A stretch of 64,000 nt of DNA from contig NZ_VUNH01000009.1 of the NCBI RefSeq assembly GCF_009695745.1, positions 83,990 to 147,989 of the forward strand, given 5' to 3'. The notes under the pieces are model-generated. The model searched no databases. It saw only the letters and a list, made by a program, of their open reading frames with translations, and was not told the origin of the DNA. How positions within the stretch are numbered: position 1 is the first letter of the stretch; every line of letters begins with the position of its first letter. Origin of the DNA: Pyramidobacter porci (GTDB lineage Bacteria; Synergistota; Synergistia; Synergistales; Dethiosulfovibrionaceae). Made by a program: the position numbers and the translations under genes. Positions 1 through 9,084 of the stretch are shown one piece after another.

Positions 1-188
1 TTCTGACGTCGGCGCAGCTCGAAAGCCCCGAGGCCGCCGCGCTGCTCAAACGCGCGGGCATCGATTCCGACGCCGAGATCGTACTGCGCGGCGGCACGGA
101 GGAACAGACCGCCGCCGCGGCGAAACGGCTTCTGACGCTGCTGAACTGGAACTCGCTGGTCGTGAAAAGACTGGCGGCGGAGCCGTAA
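1..188 (+). CDS. C-terminal end of an unidentified protein
   Basis: An open frame enters from the left edge and ends at a TAA at 186-188, giving about 61 residues. The tail is Ala/Leu/Glu-rich and ends in a short basic stretch followed by LAAEP. I do not recognise the family and the start lies outside the window. It runs in the same direction as the acetyltransferase gene 20 bp downstream, so the two may be co-transcribed. Confidence 0.55.
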   Translation, partial: LTSAQLESPEAAALLKRAGIDSDAEIVLRGGTEEQTAAAAKRLLTLLNWNSLVVKRLAAEP

Positions 189-208
189 AGAAGAAAAGGA
201 GCGGCCGG

Positions 209-1054
209 ATGAGAATGACGCGCGGCGAAGCGGAGATCATGTCGTTCCGGGCGGGCGACGAGCGTGAGATCCCCGCTCTGGTGCGGTCGGTGTACGGAGG
301 AAACTATGACCGGCGCTTTTACGAGCCGTCGGCAATCGCGCGCATGGTCGGCGAAGGTTTGTTCCTCGTCGCGGCGCGCCGGGGCGGACGCCTTGTAGGC
401 ATGACGGGATTCCGCGCCGAAGGGAGTTCCAACCGGCGGCTGTTCCGCACCTATCGCCGCATGGTCGCGCCCGAAGCGCGCGGGCTGGGGCTGGCGCGTG
501 CCATGGAGGACCTGGGCGAACGCTTTTTGATCGAAGAGGGATTGCCGGAAGGCTTTTACGCTCAGGTCGAGGCGTCCAGTCCTTCGAACCGTCTTCTGTC
601 GGAGTGCGGATTCGCGCTGACGGCGGCGGAACCGGCCGTGGGGAAACGCGCCGCCCAGACCTTTCTGTTCAAAGAATTGGAACCTGTCCGCGGCAAACTG
701 AATGAAAACGGCTCGCTGGCCGCGGCGTATACGATGGCGGACGCCCCGCCGGTACAGAGGATCGACGCCGCCCGAGCCGGGCGCGGTCTGTTCGACGCGC
801 TCGAACGGCTGTGCCGCGAAGGCAAAACGCTGGAGCTTTTTATGCCGCCGCCGAGCGAGGAAGATCGCGAGAGGCTGCGCGGCCTCGGATTTTTCAGCTG
901 CGGCGTCGCGCGCCGCTGGAGGCCGGACGGCGACGGCGAAATCTTTATGAAAACATTCGCGCGCGCCGAGCTGCCCGCTCCGCCGCTGCAGGATGAACGA
1001 ACTCTGGCGCTGTGGGAAGCCGTGCGCCGCGGCATGAAACGCGTCGGTTTATAA
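209..1054 (+). CDS. GNAT-family N-acetyltransferase
   Basis: 281 residues. The N-terminal half (about residues 10-140) has the GNAT pattern: a conserved strand region VGMTGF, then a V-PEARG-GLA segment that corresponds to the acetyl-CoA-binding motif A, then a C-terminal S-NRLLSECGF segment typical of the last GNAT helix and strand. These enzymes move an acetyl group from acetyl-CoA to an amine, but the substrate here cannot be read from sequence. The C-terminal 130 residues look like a second, degenerate domain. The start is set by an AAAGGAG element 7 bp upstream of the ATG. A strong bidirectional terminator follows at once and separates it from the convergent pho genes. Confidence 0.75.
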   Translation: MRMTRGEAEIMSFRAGDEREIPALVRSVYGGNYDRRFYEPSAIARMVGEGLFLVAARRGGRLVGMTGFRAEGSSNRRLFRTYRRMVAPEARGLGLARAMEDLGERFLIEEGLPEGFYAQVEASSPSNRLLSECGFALTAAEPAVGKRAAQTFLFKELEPVRGKLNENGSLAAAYTMADAPPVQRIDAARAGRGLFDALERLCREGKTLELFMPPPSEEDRERLRGLGFFSCGVARRWRPDGDGEIFMKTFARAELPAPPLQDERTLALWEAVRRGMKRVGL

Positions 1055-1101
1055 AAAGCGAATGGGGAAGCCGAACGCTCCGGCTTCCCCATTCGCTTTT
1101 T
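1053..1101. terminator. Bidirectional intrinsic terminator
   Basis: Near-perfect inverted repeat with a roughly 20-bp stem, flanked by A5 on the left and T5 on the right. It lies between the convergent acetyltransferase gene and phoR, so it can stop both. Confidence 0.9.
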
Positions 1102-1102
1102 C

Positions 1103-2788
1103 CTAGGCGGGGGCGTGGAACTCTTTGTCGAAAATCACGGTGAAACAACTGCCCGAATCGGGCGCGCTGCTCAGCTCGACGGACGCGCCGTGAATCGCGG
1201 CGGCGTGTTTGACGATGGCCAGTCCCAGGCCGGTGCCGCCGGTTTCCTTGCTGTGGCTCTTGTCCACGCGGTAGAAACGCTCGAAGACGCGGTCCTGGTG
1301 TTCCGGCGGGATGCCGATGCCCGTGTCCTGCACGGTCAGCGCGACGGTCTCGTTCCCTTCGGCGACGTCGACGAGAACGGAGCCTCCCTCTCTGTTGTAC
1401 TTGACGGCGTTTTCGATCAGGTTGAACGCCATCTCGTCGAGCAGGGGACGAACGCCCCAAACGCAGGCGCGGCGGCCGGTCAGTTCGATCAGCACTTTTC
1501 GGCTTTCAGCTTCGGGTTTGAGACGCGGCAAAATTTTTTCGCAGAGATCGAAGAGGTCGACGTTTTCACGAGGCGGCAGGGCCGCTTTCTCGTCGAGCTT
1601 CGACAGCTCCATGATGTCGTTGACCAGCGCGATCAGGCGGCTGGCTTCGCCGTGGATTTTCTCGGCGAAGCCGCGCAGGTCTTCCGGTTTGGCGAGTCCC
1701 GAGGCCATGATCTCGGAGTAACCGGCGATGGACGTAAGCGGCGTGCGCAGTTCGTGCGACACGTTGGCGGTGAATTCCCGGCGCTGTCGTTCCGCCTGCT
1801 GGCGGGCCGTGACGTCGAGCAGCAGCACGACCATGCCCGCCTGTTTTTGTTCGCCGGCGACGGTCACGGGCGTGGAGAGAAGACGATAAACGCGGCCGCC
1901 GACGTCCAGCAGCGCTTCGCCGTTGCGCCCCGCCTGCGCGGCCTGGACAACGCTGTGCAGTTCGGCGCTGCGGCTGACGAGGAGGATATTCTGACCGACG
2001 TATTGAGCGGGGTCGACCGCGAAAATTCTCGCGGCGCTGCGATTGATGGCCAGCACCGTTCCTTCTTTGTCGACGTGGAGCAGCCCTTCGCGCATGTTTT
2101 CCGTAACGGCGGCCAGTTCGCGGCGTTGATTTTCCAGCTCGTCGAGCTGGCTGCGCAGCGTCTCGTTCTGATTTTCAAGGCGGAGCAGAAGCGGCGTCAG
2201 CTCGTCGTAAGCGTCGTTCTCCAGGGGCTCGGCGAGGTTGAGCCGGGTAATCGGAGCGGTGATGCCGCGGGCCAGAGCGCGCGAAAGAAACAGAGCCAGC
2301 AAAGCGGTCAGCGCCGCGGTAACGGTCAGCGGGAACACGACGCGGCGCGCCAGGCCGGCGGTCGTGCCGCGGGTGACGGCGACGCGCAGAATACGCCCGT
2401 CGTCCAAGCGGACGGCGCAGTAATGCGTTTTTTCCGTGAGCGTGTCTGAATAGCGGTAGCTTTCGCCGCGGCCGCTGCGAAGCGCTTCCTGCACCTCGGG
2501 GCGGGCGCGGTGATTTTCCATTGCGCCGCTGGGCGCGTGATTGTCGTAAAGGACCTGTCCGTCGGCGGAGATGAGCGTGACGCGGCGGCTGTCGGGCAAC
2601 GCGCTCAGATATTCTTCGGCGTTGCGCAGAAGCGGCAGCGTCGCGGCCACGGATCGGGCTTCGGCGCGGAGCTCTTCGGCCACGCGCGCGTCGATGCTTT
2701 TGTAGGAGGCCCGGGCCGTAAACAGCCCAACGATGAAGACTGCGGCCAGTGCGGTGAGAAAAATACTCCAGAAAATTCGCCGCTGCAT
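1103..2788 (-). CDS. phoR: Phosphate regulon sensor histidine kinase PhoR
   Basis: 561 residues. Order of parts: an N-terminal membrane segment (about 7-27), an extracytoplasmic sensor region, a second membrane segment (about 150-168), a linker, a PAS-like domain (about 235-325), a HisKA dimerisation domain with the phosphorylated His345 in SHELRTP, and an ATPase domain with N-box NLIENAVKYN and G-boxes DTGIGIP and GTGLGLAI. It phosphorylates PhoB when phosphate is scarce. It is longer than the 431-residue Escherichia coli PhoR because of the periplasmic sensor loop, as in Gram-positive PhoR. It lies 3 bp after phoB at the end of the pst-pho operon, so the PstSCAB-PhoU sensory complex and the kinase are made together. 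Confidence 0.93.
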   Translation of the reverse strand: MQRRIFWSIFLTALAAVFIVGLFTARASYKSIDARVAEELRAEARSVAATLPLLRNAEEYLSALPDSRRVTLISADGQVLYDNHAPSGAMENHRARPEVQEALRSGRGESYRYSDTLTEKTHYCAVRLDDGRILRVAVTRGTTAGLARRVVFPLTVTAALTALLALFLSRALARGITAPITRLNLAEPLENDAYDELTPLLLRLENQNETLRSQLDELENQRRELAAVTENMREGLLHVDKEGTVLAINRSAARIFAVDPAQYVGQNILLVSRSAELHSVVQAAQAGRNGEALLDVGGRVYRLLSTPVTVAGEQKQAGMVVLLLDVTARQQAERQRREFTANVSHELRTPLTSIAGYSEIMASGLAKPEDLRGFAEKIHGEASRLIALVNDIMELSKLDEKAALPPRENVDLFDLCEKILPRLKPEAESRKVLIELTGRRACVWGVRPLLDEMAFNLIENAVKYNREGGSVLVDVAEGNETVALTVQDTGIGIPPEHQDRVFERFYRVDKSHSKETGGTGLGLAIVKHAAAIHGASVELSSAPDSGSCFTVIFDKEFHAPA

Positions 2789-2791
2789 TCG

Positions 2792-3460
2792 TCAACCTCC
2801 CAATTTGTATCCTACGCCGCGCACCGTCTGGATCAGCGAAGCGCAGTCGCCGAGCTTGCCGCGCAGAGTCTGGACGTGGACGTCCACGGTGCGCGTGCCG
2901 CCCTCGTAACTGTAATCCCAGTTGCGTTCCAGAAGCTGTTCGCGCGTGAAGGCCACGCCGGGATGCCGCATCAGCAGTTCCAGCAGGGCGAATTCCTTCA
3001 GCGTCAGCGCGACCGGGCGGCCGCCGGCCGTAACTTCGTGGCGCCGGCTGTCCAGTTTCAGCGCGCCGCAGCTGAGGACGGCCGCGCCCTTTTCTCCGCC
3101 CGCCGCGCGCAGGCGGGCTTTGACCCGCGCCACCAATTCCATCATGCCGAAAGGTTTGGCGATGTAATCGTCGGCGCCCAGGTCGAGTCCCCGCACCTTA
3201 TCGTATTCGGAACCTTTGGCGGTGACCATGATCGTCGGGACGCTTTTCAGCGAAGCGTCCTGACGGATGCGTTTGAGGATGCTCAGGCCGTCCTCGCGCG
3301 GCAGCATGATGTCGAGCAGGATCAGATCGGGCTTCCGTTCGGCGCAGGCGACGTAGAACGCCTGACCTTCCGCAAAGCCGCGGGCTTCGAGCCCCGTCTG
3401 GTTGAGCGTGTAGACCACCAGTTCGCGGATACCCGAATCGTCTTCGACGTAATAGATCAT
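2792..3460 (-). CDS. phoB: Phosphate regulon response regulator PhoB
   Basis: 222 residues, OmpR/PhoB family. The receiver domain (about 1-115) carries the acidic pair ED at 6-7, the phosphoacceptor Asp50 in LILLDIMLP, the conserved Thr in MVTAKG and the Lys in AKPF. The C-terminal winged helix (about 125-220) ends in the typical TVDVHVQTLRGKLG and VRGVGYKL motifs. It binds Pho boxes and activates pst genes when phosphorylated by PhoR. The start overlaps the phoU stop as ATGA, implying translational coupling. It is called PhoB rather than another OmpR-type regulator because it sits inside the pst-phoU-phoR cluster. Confidence 0.93.
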   Translation of the reverse strand: MIYYVEDDSGIRELVVYTLNQTGLEARGFAEGQAFYVACAERKPDLILLDIMLPREDGLSILKRIRQDASLKSVPTIMVTAKGSEYDKVRGLDLGADDYIAKPFGMMELVARVKARLRAAGGEKGAAVLSCGALKLDSRRHEVTAGGRPVALTLKEFALLELLMRHPGVAFTREQLLERNWDYSYEGGTRTVDVHVQTLRGKLGDCASLIQTVRGVGYKLGG

Positions 3461-4113
3461 TCTTTCTCTCCGTTTTTATGGACGCCCGTGAGGGAGAACT
3501 CCACCCATTCGGCGATGTTTTGCGCGTGGTCGCCGATCCGCTCGAAATACTTGGCGATCATGAGCAGGTCGACGGCCTGCTCGCTGCAGGAGGCGTCTTT
3601 GTGGATCAGTTCCACCAGCTCGTTCTTGACGATGCGGAAAAGTTCGTCGACCAGATCGTCGAGCTCGAAGACGCTCTTCGCTTTTTCGAGGTCTTTCCGT
3701 ACGAAAGCGTCGATGCTGCCGGTAACCATTTCGATGGCTCTGGCGGCCATCCGCGGCAAATGAATCAGCGGTTTGATGTAAGCCTGCCCGCGCAGGCGCA
3801 GGATGATTTCCGCGATATCCGCCGCCTGGTCGCCGATGCGTTCCAGATCGGTGATCATTTTCAGCGCCGCGGAGATCAGACGCAGATCCCCGGCGACGGG
3901 CTGCTGTTCGAGCAGCAGTTTGAGACAGAGCGACTCGACGGCGCGCTCCTGAGAATCGATCTCCCGTTCAAGCTCGATCGCCCGTCCGGCGGCGTCCTCG
4001 TCCTGTTCGGACAGCGCTTGGGCGGCGCTTGCAATGGCTTGTTCCGCCAGGGCCCCCATTGCCAGCAGGTTGTTGTTGAGCTGGTTCAGCTGCTTGTCAA
4101 ATCGGCTTCTCAT
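3457..4113 (-). CDS. phoU: Phosphate transport regulator PhoU
   Basis: 218 residues, entirely helical, with two tandem PhoU repeats. Each has the metal-binding-type signature: IGDQAADIAE in the first half and ERIGDHAQNIAEWV in the second. PhoU links the Pst transporter to PhoR and keeps PhoR inactive when phosphate is plentiful. I chose the ATG at 4113, 10 bp after a GGGGAGG element. A TTG nine bases upstream in the same frame is too close to that element. It lies between pstB and phoB with overlapping or nearly overlapping ends. Confidence 0.92.
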   Translation of the reverse strand: MRSRFDKQLNQLNNNLLAMGALAEQAIASAAQALSEQDEDAAGRAIELEREIDSQERAVESLCLKLLLEQQPVAGDLRLISAALKMITDLERIGDQAADIAEIILRLRGQAYIKPLIHLPRMAARAIEMVTGSIDAFVRKDLEKAKSVFELDDLVDELFRIVKNELVELIHKDASCSEQAVDLLMIAKYFERIGDHAQNIAEWVEFSLTGVHKNGEKE

Positions 4114-4114
4114 T

Positions 4115-4864
4115 TTAACCAAACCTCCCCGTGATGTAATCTTCGGTGCGCTTGTCCCGAGGATTGGAAAAGAGGCGATCGGTCCCGTCGTACTCGACGA
4201 TCTCTCCGAGCAGGAAAAACGCCGTTGTGTCCGAGATGCGCACCGCCTGCTGCATGTTGTGCGTCACCATGACGATCGTGTATTTTTCCTTCAGCGCCGT
4301 GACGAGATCTTCGATCCTGGCGGTGGAAAGCGGGTCGAGGGCGCTGGTGGACTCGTCCATCAGCAGCACCTCCGGCTCCACCGCCAGAGCCCGGGCGATG
4401 CAGAGGCGCTGCTGCTGTCCGCCGGAAAGACCAAGCGCGCTGGATCTGAGGCGGTCTTTCAGTTCGTCCCAGATGGCGGCGTCGCGGAGGGATTTCTCGA
4501 CCACGGCTTCGAGGCGGGCGCGGCTGCGAACGCCGTGGGTGCGCGGACCGTAGGCGACGTTGTCGAAGACGCTCATCGGAAAAGGGTTGGGTTTTTGAAA
4601 GACCATGCCCACGCGCTTGCGCAGCGTCGTCGTCTCCATTGTATCGTAAATATCCTCGCCGTCGAGAAGCACTTTGCCGGTGATTCTGCAGCCTTCGAGC
4701 AGATCGTTCATACGGTTCAAAGTCTTCATCAGCGTGCTCTTGCCGCAGCCGGAAGGACCGATGAACGCCGTGACTTGACGTTCGGGAATGGAAAGGGAAA
4801 CGTTTTTCAGCGCGTGGAATTTATCGTAATACAGATTGAGATTTTCGACGTCAAACCGAGCCAT
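4115..4864 (-). CDS. pstB: Phosphate ABC transporter ATPase PstB
   Basis: 249 residues. Walker [10 protein letters not shown] at 36-44, Q-loop in [13 protein letters not shown] signature LSGGQQQR, Walker B VLLMDE and the switch His in MVTHNMQQ are all present. Very close to the PstB consensus and of normal length. It drives phosphate import through PstA and PstC. The ATG at 4864 follows an AAGGAG element, and the first 14 bp overlap the end of pstA, so translation of the two is probably coupled. Confidence 0.95.
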   Translation of the reverse strand: MARFDVENLNLYYDKFHALKNVSLSIPERQVTAFIGPSGCGKSTLMKTLNRMNDLLEGCRITGKVLLDGEDIYDTMETTTLRKRVGMVFQKPNPFPMSVFDNVAYGPRTHGVRSRARLEAVVEKSLRDAAIWDELKDRLRSSALGLSGGQQQRLCIARALAVEPEVLLMDESTSALDPLSTARIEDLVTALKEKYTIVMVTHNMQQAVRISDTTAFFLLGEIVEYDGTDRLFSNPRDKRTEDYITGRFG

Positions 4865-5681
4865 GGGCGAATCTCCTTGCCGCAAAAGAGGACAACGCGT
4901 TGATGCCGGCGGTGATGATCAGCAGCATAACGGCGGTAGCATAAGTCTGGTTCATGTACAAACCTTCGCTGGACAACGTGTACATATGCACGGCGAGCGT
5001 GCGCGACGAATCGAAAACGCTGCGGGCGACCTCGGCGACCGTACCCGCCGTGTAAATCAGCGCCGCCGTCTCGCCGACGATGCGTCCGATGCCGAGAATA
5101 ACGCCGGCGAGAATTCCGGGAACGGCCGACGGAAGCACGACGCAAAACACCGTGCGCAGACGTCCCGCGCCAAGGCCGAAGCTGGCCTCGCGATAACTGT
5201 CGGGCACGGCCCGCAGCGCTTCTTCCGCCGTGCGCATGACCAGCGGCAGAATCATCATCGCCAGCGTCATCGCTCCCGCCAGCAGCGAGATGCCCATGCG
5301 GCAGGCCGTGACGAAAAAGAGCAGCCCGAACAGCCCGTAAATAATGGAAGGGAGCCCCGACAGCGTTTCCGCCGTGACGCGCACCGCTTTCACGAAAAAG
5401 CCCCCGCGCGCGGCGTACTCCGCCAGGTAGACAGCGGCTCCAAGACCGGCCGGAACGGCGGCGAGAAGAGCCAGCAGCGTCATTGACAGCGTGTTGATCA
5501 GCGCCGGCGTCAGCGAAACGTTGACGGAATCGTATTTCCATGCGAAAAGATCCGGCCTCAGATAGGGAACGCCGTGGCGCAGGATATCCGCAACGATGAC
5601 CAGCAGCACGGCGACGGTAAAGAACGAGGCGGCGTAAACAAGGCCTTTCGTCAGCAGCGATTTCAAGCGGTTTATTGTCAC
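4851..5681 (-). CDS. pstA: Phosphate ABC transporter permease PstA
   Basis: 276 residues with about six membrane segments and the binding-protein-dependent permease signature around [19 protein letters not shown]. The protein forms half of the membrane channel for phosphate import. The start is a GTG at 5681, directly after a strong AAGGAGGT element and overlapping the pstC stop as GTGA. A much longer open frame reads upstream through the pstC region, but only the part from this GTG has membrane-protein character, so the longer frame is an artefact. Confidence 0.93.
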   Translation of the reverse strand: MTINRLKSLLTKGLVYAASFFTVAVLLVIVADILRHGVPYLRPDLFAWKYDSVNVSLTPALINTLSMTLLALLAAVPAGLGAAVYLAEYAARGGFFVKAVRVTAETLSGLPSIIYGLFGLLFFVTACRMGISLLAGAMTLAMMILPLVMRTAEEALRAVPDSYREASFGLGAGRLRTVFCVVLPSAVPGILAGVILGIGRIVGETAALIYTAGTVAEVARSVFDSSRTLAVHMYTLSSEGLYMNQTYATAVMLLIITAGINALSSFAARRFAHGSV

Positions 5682-6529
5682 GCCTGCGACCTCCTTCGCA
5701 GCAGAGAAAAAGCGAGATTGACGATCAGAATGAACGCGAAAAGCACGACGCCCGTTGCGATCAGCGCCTCGCGGTGCAGGTCGGCGGCGTAGCCCATTTC
5801 CATGACGATGTTGCTCGTCAGCGTGCGTACGCCGCGGAACAAGCTCGTGGGGATCACGGCGCGGTTGCCGGCGACCATCATCACCGCCATAGCCTCGCCG
5901 ACGGCGCGTCCGACGCCGAGGATCATCGCCGCGATCACGCCGGAACGGGCGGCGCGGAGCACGACGCTGAACACGGCGCGTTCGTGGGTGGCTCCGAGCG
6001 CCAGCGCTCCTTCGTAATAACTCCGGGGCGCGGCGTTCAGCGCCGCCTCGCTGACGGCGATAATCGTCGGCAGGATCATGATGCCCAGAAGCAGCGCCGC
6101 CGCCAGCAAACTTGAACCGCTGCCGCCGAAATACCGGCGGATCAGCGGCACGATCGTCGTTACGCCCCAGAAACCGTACACGACCGACGGAATTCCCGCC
6201 AGCAGCGAGACGGCCGGACGCAGGATACGCGTCATGCGCGGCGACGCGAAGCGCGACAGATAGACGGCCGTCAATAAACCGGCGGGAGCGCCGATAAGCA
6301 GCGCCCCCGCGGTGACGTACAGCGATCCGAGAATCATGGGCAGGATTCCGTAGATATCGTTTCCCGGCCGCCAGCGAGTTCCCGAGAGGAACTCCCATAC
6401 GCCGATCTTCATCATTCCGGGAATGCCGCCCGCGAAGAGGAAGACGCAGATCAGCGCTACGGCGATTACCGACGCCGCCGCGGCCGCGGCGAAAATCCAC
6501 TTCGCGGCGTTCTCTTTGGCCTGAGTCAT
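5678..6529 (-). CDS. pstC: Phosphate ABC transporter permease PstC
   Basis: 283 residues, about six membrane segments, beginning with a short basic cytoplasmic tail and a first helix at about 13-33. It carries the permease loop motif EAALNAAPRSYYEGALALGA and pairs with PstA to form the phosphate channel. The order pstS-pstC-pstA-pstB, with small gaps or overlaps, fixes the assignment. It begins 5 bp after the pstS stop. Confidence 0.93.
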   Translation of the reverse strand: MTQAKENAAKWIFAAAAAASVIAVALICVFLFAGGIPGMMKIGVWEFLSGTRWRPGNDIYGILPMILGSLYVTAGALLIGAPAGLLTAVYLSRFASPRMTRILRPAVSLLAGIPSVVYGFWGVTTIVPLIRRYFGGSGSSLLAAALLLGIMILPTIIAVSEAALNAAPRSYYEGALALGATHERAVFSVVLRAARSGVIAAMILGVGRAVGEAMAVMMVAGNRAVIPTSLFRGVRTLTSNIVMEMGYAADLHREALIATGVVLFAFILIVNLAFSLLRRRSQA

Positions 6530-6534
6530 CGTTT

Positions 6535-7395
6535 TTATTTCAAAGTTTCCCAGTTTTCGATTTTGCCCGTATAGATGTCGCGCACCTGTTCCACGGTCAG
6601 CCCCTTCAACTCGTTGCCCTTGTTGACGATCACGGCGATGCCGTCCATGGCGATCGCGACCGGAGTCAGGCCGGCTTTCAGCTCGCTTTCCTTGAGGCCG
6701 CGCGAAGCCATGCCGAGGTCGCAGATGCCGGAGATGGCCGAGGTCATGCCGGTCGTGGAGTCGCTCGTCTGCACTTCGATCTCGGCGGCGGGGTTCACAA
6801 GCAGATAGGCTTCCTTGAGCTTTTCCATGATCGGCGCGATGCTGGACGAACCGGCGGCGACCACCTTGCCCGCGACGCGTTTGGCGGCGAAAGGAGCGGC
6901 TTTTTCATTGACGGCGACATAGCCGTTGTCGACGATGACCTTCTGTCCCTGAGCGCTCATGACGAAGTTGAGGAAAGCTTGCGCGGCGGGGCGGAGCTGT
7001 CCTTTCGCGGCGACGTTGAACGGACGTGCGATCTTGTAATCTCCCTTGCGGATATTTTCGGCCGTAGCCGCCGCGCCGCTGATGGCCAGAGCTTTTACGT
7101 CCGCCTTTTTGAGCGAGCCCATCGACGCGTAGCCGATGGCGTTGGGATTGCCGGCCACCATCGTCATCATGACCGAGGTGCTGTTGGTGATGTCGGCGTT
7201 GTCGGTCGTCATGTCGACCTTTTTGCCGTCAGTATCCTTCTGCTCCACGCCGAAAAGCTCGATAAACGCGCCGCGCGTGCCGGACCCCTCTTCGCGCGAG
7301 ATCACGTCGATCCCGCCTTTTGCCACGGCGAACGCCGGCGCCGCACAGCTTACGCTCATAGCCAGAACAACTGCCGCCAATTTCTTCATACTCAT
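6535..7395 (-). CDS. pstS: Periplasmic phosphate-binding protein PstS
   Basis: 286 residues. A signal peptide (about 1-24: basic start, hydrophobic core, AFA-type cleavage) is followed by the PBP_like phosphate-binding fold. Motifs seen include REEGSGTRGAFIELF, which carries the phosphate-contacting Ser/Arg/Thr residues, and GSSSIAPIMEKLKEAY. There is no lipobox cysteine at the cleavage site, so it is probably soluble in the periplasm. It is the first gene of pstSCAB-phoUBR. The start at 7395 sits 7 bp after an AGAGGAG element. Confidence 0.92.
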   Translation of the reverse strand: MSMKKLAAVVLAMSVSCAAPAFAVAKGGIDVISREEGSGTRGAFIELFGVEQKDTDGKKVDMTTDNADITNSTSVMMTMVAGNPNAIGYASMGSLKKADVKALAISGAAATAENIRKGDYKIARPFNVAAKGQLRPAAQAFLNFVMSAQGQKVIVDNGYVAVNEKAAPFAAKRVAGKVVAAGSSSIAPIMEKLKEAYLLVNPAAEIEVQTSDSTTGMTSAISGICDLGMASRGLKESELKAGLTPVAIAMDGIAVIVNKGNELKGLTVEQVRDIYTGKIENWETLK

Positions 7396-7468
7396 TTTTT
7401 ATCTCCTCTTTCCTTTCGATTTTGTGCCTTGAGGATAATGCCGCTTTGTCAGGGGAAAATATCGGGCA

Positions 7469-7485
7469 CGTAAAGAGAGTGTAAA
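7469..7485 (-). promoter_or_regulatory. Possible Pho box upstream of pstS
   Basis: Read on the minus strand there are two TTTAC-A/G hexamers exactly 11 bp apart, about 75 bp upstream of the pstS start. PhoP/PhoB boxes are direct repeats with an 11-bp period, and the Bacillus consensus is TT-A/T/C-ACA. Only two repeats are visible and I cannot find a good -10, so this is a suggestion. Confidence 0.35.
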
Positions 7486-7540
7486 ATCGTCTGCGTCTCT
7501 TTCTCGAAAGCGGATGAAGTGAGGAGACAGTGAAAGGACA

Positions 7541-7588
7541 AAAGGCCGTCCGCGCCCGGGAAATTTTCCCGGCGCGGACGGCCTTTTT
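7541..7588. terminator. Bidirectional intrinsic terminator after the chromate transporter genes
   Basis: Inverted repeat with arms AAAGGCCGTCCGCGCC and GGCGCGGACGGCCTTTTT around a short loop. It lies between the 3' end of the chromate transporter pair and the pstS upstream region. Confidence 0.85.
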
Positions 7589-7647
7589 CGCGGAACGTTT
7601 TTTAGCGCGCGGCGCTTGTCTCTCGGCGAGCGTGATTTTTCGAAAGG

Positions 7648-8214
7648 TCACGCCGCGGCGAGCGACGTCATGCCGAGGGCGTAGAGGACGACGGTCAGCA
7701 GCGCCATGCCGAACAGCAAAATCTGCGGATACTTGCGCAGGAACGGCACGGCGAAGTAGAGTGCGGCGCTCAGTCCCGCAAAGGCCCAGAGCTCGCGGCG
7801 ATGGAGCACGGGCAGCGCCACCGTCCACAGCGCCACGGCCAGCAGCCCCACCACGACGGGGCGCATGGCGACGCGGATGCGGTCGACCCAGAGGCGCGCC
7901 GTGCCGGAAGCGTTCTCGAAGATCCACACCAGCGCCATCACTACCAACAACGGCGCGACGACAACGGCCACTGTGCCGATGATGGAGCCGGCGAGCCCGG
8001 CGAAGCGGTATCCCAGGAGCGTGGCCGAATTGAGAATGATGGGGCCGGGCGTCATCTGCGCGAGCGCGACGGTCTCGCTGAACACGCCGGCTGTCAGCCA
8101 GGCCTTTTCGGTGACGAAAACTTCATAGAGGAACGGCAACGACGCCAGGCCGCCGCCGAAGGTGAGCAGACTGACCTTGGCGAAGATGAAAAACAGGGCG
8201 ATCAGATCCGTCAT
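7648..8214 (-). CDS. Chromate transporter family protein, second half-size subunit
   Basis: 188 residues, about five to six membrane segments, with the CHR-family signature FTFGGGLASLPFL near the N-terminus and QMTPGPIILNSATLLGY. Half-size CHR proteins work as pairs, and the gene immediately upstream encodes the partner. Known CHR proteins export chromate, but the natural substrate in anaerobes is uncertain. The ATG at 8214 overlaps the upstream stop as ATGA and is preferred to a longer in-frame start that would add a non-membrane basic tail. Confidence 0.85.
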   Translation of the reverse strand: MTDLIALFFIFAKVSLLTFGGGLASLPFLYEVFVTEKAWLTAGVFSETVALAQMTPGPIILNSATLLGYRFAGLAGSIIGTVAVVVAPLLVVMALVWIFENASGTARLWVDRIRVAMRPVVVGLLAVALWTVALPVLHRRELWAFAGLSAALYFAVPFLRKYPQILLFGMALLTVVLYALGMTSLAAA

Positions 8215-8798
8215 GCCTTTTTCCCTTCCTTCTCGAGAAGCAGGTTGACGATCAGCGCCACGATCGTGCCGCCGATCAGTCCCCACACCGCGGAGACCTT
8301 GAAGATCAGCACCGCCGCGGCGACCAGCAGGCAGATCGCGGTGTCCTTGACGCTGACGAGAGCGTTTTTCTTGCCCAGCTTCCAGACGATGGCGCCGAGC
8401 ACGACCACCAGGCCGGCCGTGGCGCCGCTGAAGAACGCGGAAATGTAGCCCGACCCCATGTGCGCCAGCAGCCAGCTGGAAAGCACAAGAATAGCGATGA
8501 AGGGCGGCAGCGCCATGCCGAACACGGCCGCCGCCGCGCCGGCCGGGCCGCCGAGCGCCAGTCCCGCCTGATAGGACATGCTGATGCCCATCGCGCCGGG
8601 AGCTGCCAGCGAAAGCGCCAGCATGTCGGCCGTTTTTTCTTCGGGCACGACTCCCGTGCGGTTCACCGCTTCCTGGATCAGGCCGATCAGCACGGCGCCG
8701 CCGCCGAGCGTGAAGGCGCTGATCTTGAAGATCATCATGAAGATCGAAAAAAGCCCGAGCTTCTTTTCTTCTGCCTGTTCTTCTATCTGTGATTCCAC
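8211..8798 (-). CDS. Chromate transporter family protein, first half-size subunit
   Basis: 195 residues, CHR (ChrA) half domain. After a short acidic N-terminus it has KISAFTLGGGAVLIGLIQE and LSLAAPGAMGISMSYQ, the equivalents of the FGGG and PGP motifs of the family. I place the start at a GTG at 8798. The open frame runs up to 8924, but a promoter-like TTGACA with a 17-bp spacer predicts transcription from near 8859, so upstream starts would not be transcribed. This start is moderately certain. Confidence 0.8.
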   Translation of the reverse strand: MESQIEEQAEEKKLGLFSIFMMIFKISAFTLGGGAVLIGLIQEAVNRTGVVPEEKTADMLALSLAAPGAMGISMSYQAGLALGGPAGAAAAVFGMALPPFIAILVLSSWLLAHMGSGYISAFFSGATAGLVVVLGAIVWKLGKKNALVSVKDTAICLLVAAAVLIFKVSAVWGLIGGTIVALIVNLLLEKEGKKA

Positions 8799-8865
8799 TG
8801 GAGGATGCCTCTTTTCTCGAAGTTGAAAACGCCGCTGAAAAAGACGGCGAATTCGTATGGTCAGA

Positions 8866-8894
8866 ACGGTAGCAGAATTGTCGTGGCCTGTCAA
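8866..8894 (-). promoter_or_regulatory. Promoter for the chromate transporter pair
   Basis: On the minus strand, a perfect -35 TTGACA (8889-8894), a 17-bp spacer and a weaker -10 TACCGT (8866-8871), about 60 bp upstream of the GTG start of the first subunit. Confidence 0.5.
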
Positions 8895-8980
8895 TGAAAA
8901 TGTTTTTCGTGTTTCGCGATACAAAATTGGGGATCTGTACCGACGAAAGAGTCGGTTGGATTATGTAATTAAGATGGCAT

Positions 8981-8997
8981 TGCGAAATGCCTTCGCA
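8981..8997. promoter_or_regulatory. Palindrome in the divergent intergenic region
   Basis: TGCGAA-5-TTCGCA, a perfect 6-bp-arm inverted repeat roughly midway between the chromate transporter promoter and the KAS III gene. It could be an operator for either. There is no direct evidence for a binding protein. Confidence 0.3.
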
Positions 8998-9084
8998 TCA
9001 GTTAAAATTTAACACTAGCCATTAAAACCAAGTCATAAAATTTGTGCGGCAAAAACGTTCCATTGTAGAGGAGGAACTGAGTGC

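Noticed and set aside
1115..2449. 444-residue plus-strand frame in the phoR region
   Set aside because: Antisense to phoR with no start signal.
4851..6500. 549-residue frame joining the pstC region to pstA, as if a fused permease
   Set aside because: Only the part after the GTG at 5681 has PstA character. The upstream half is the wrong frame of pstC.
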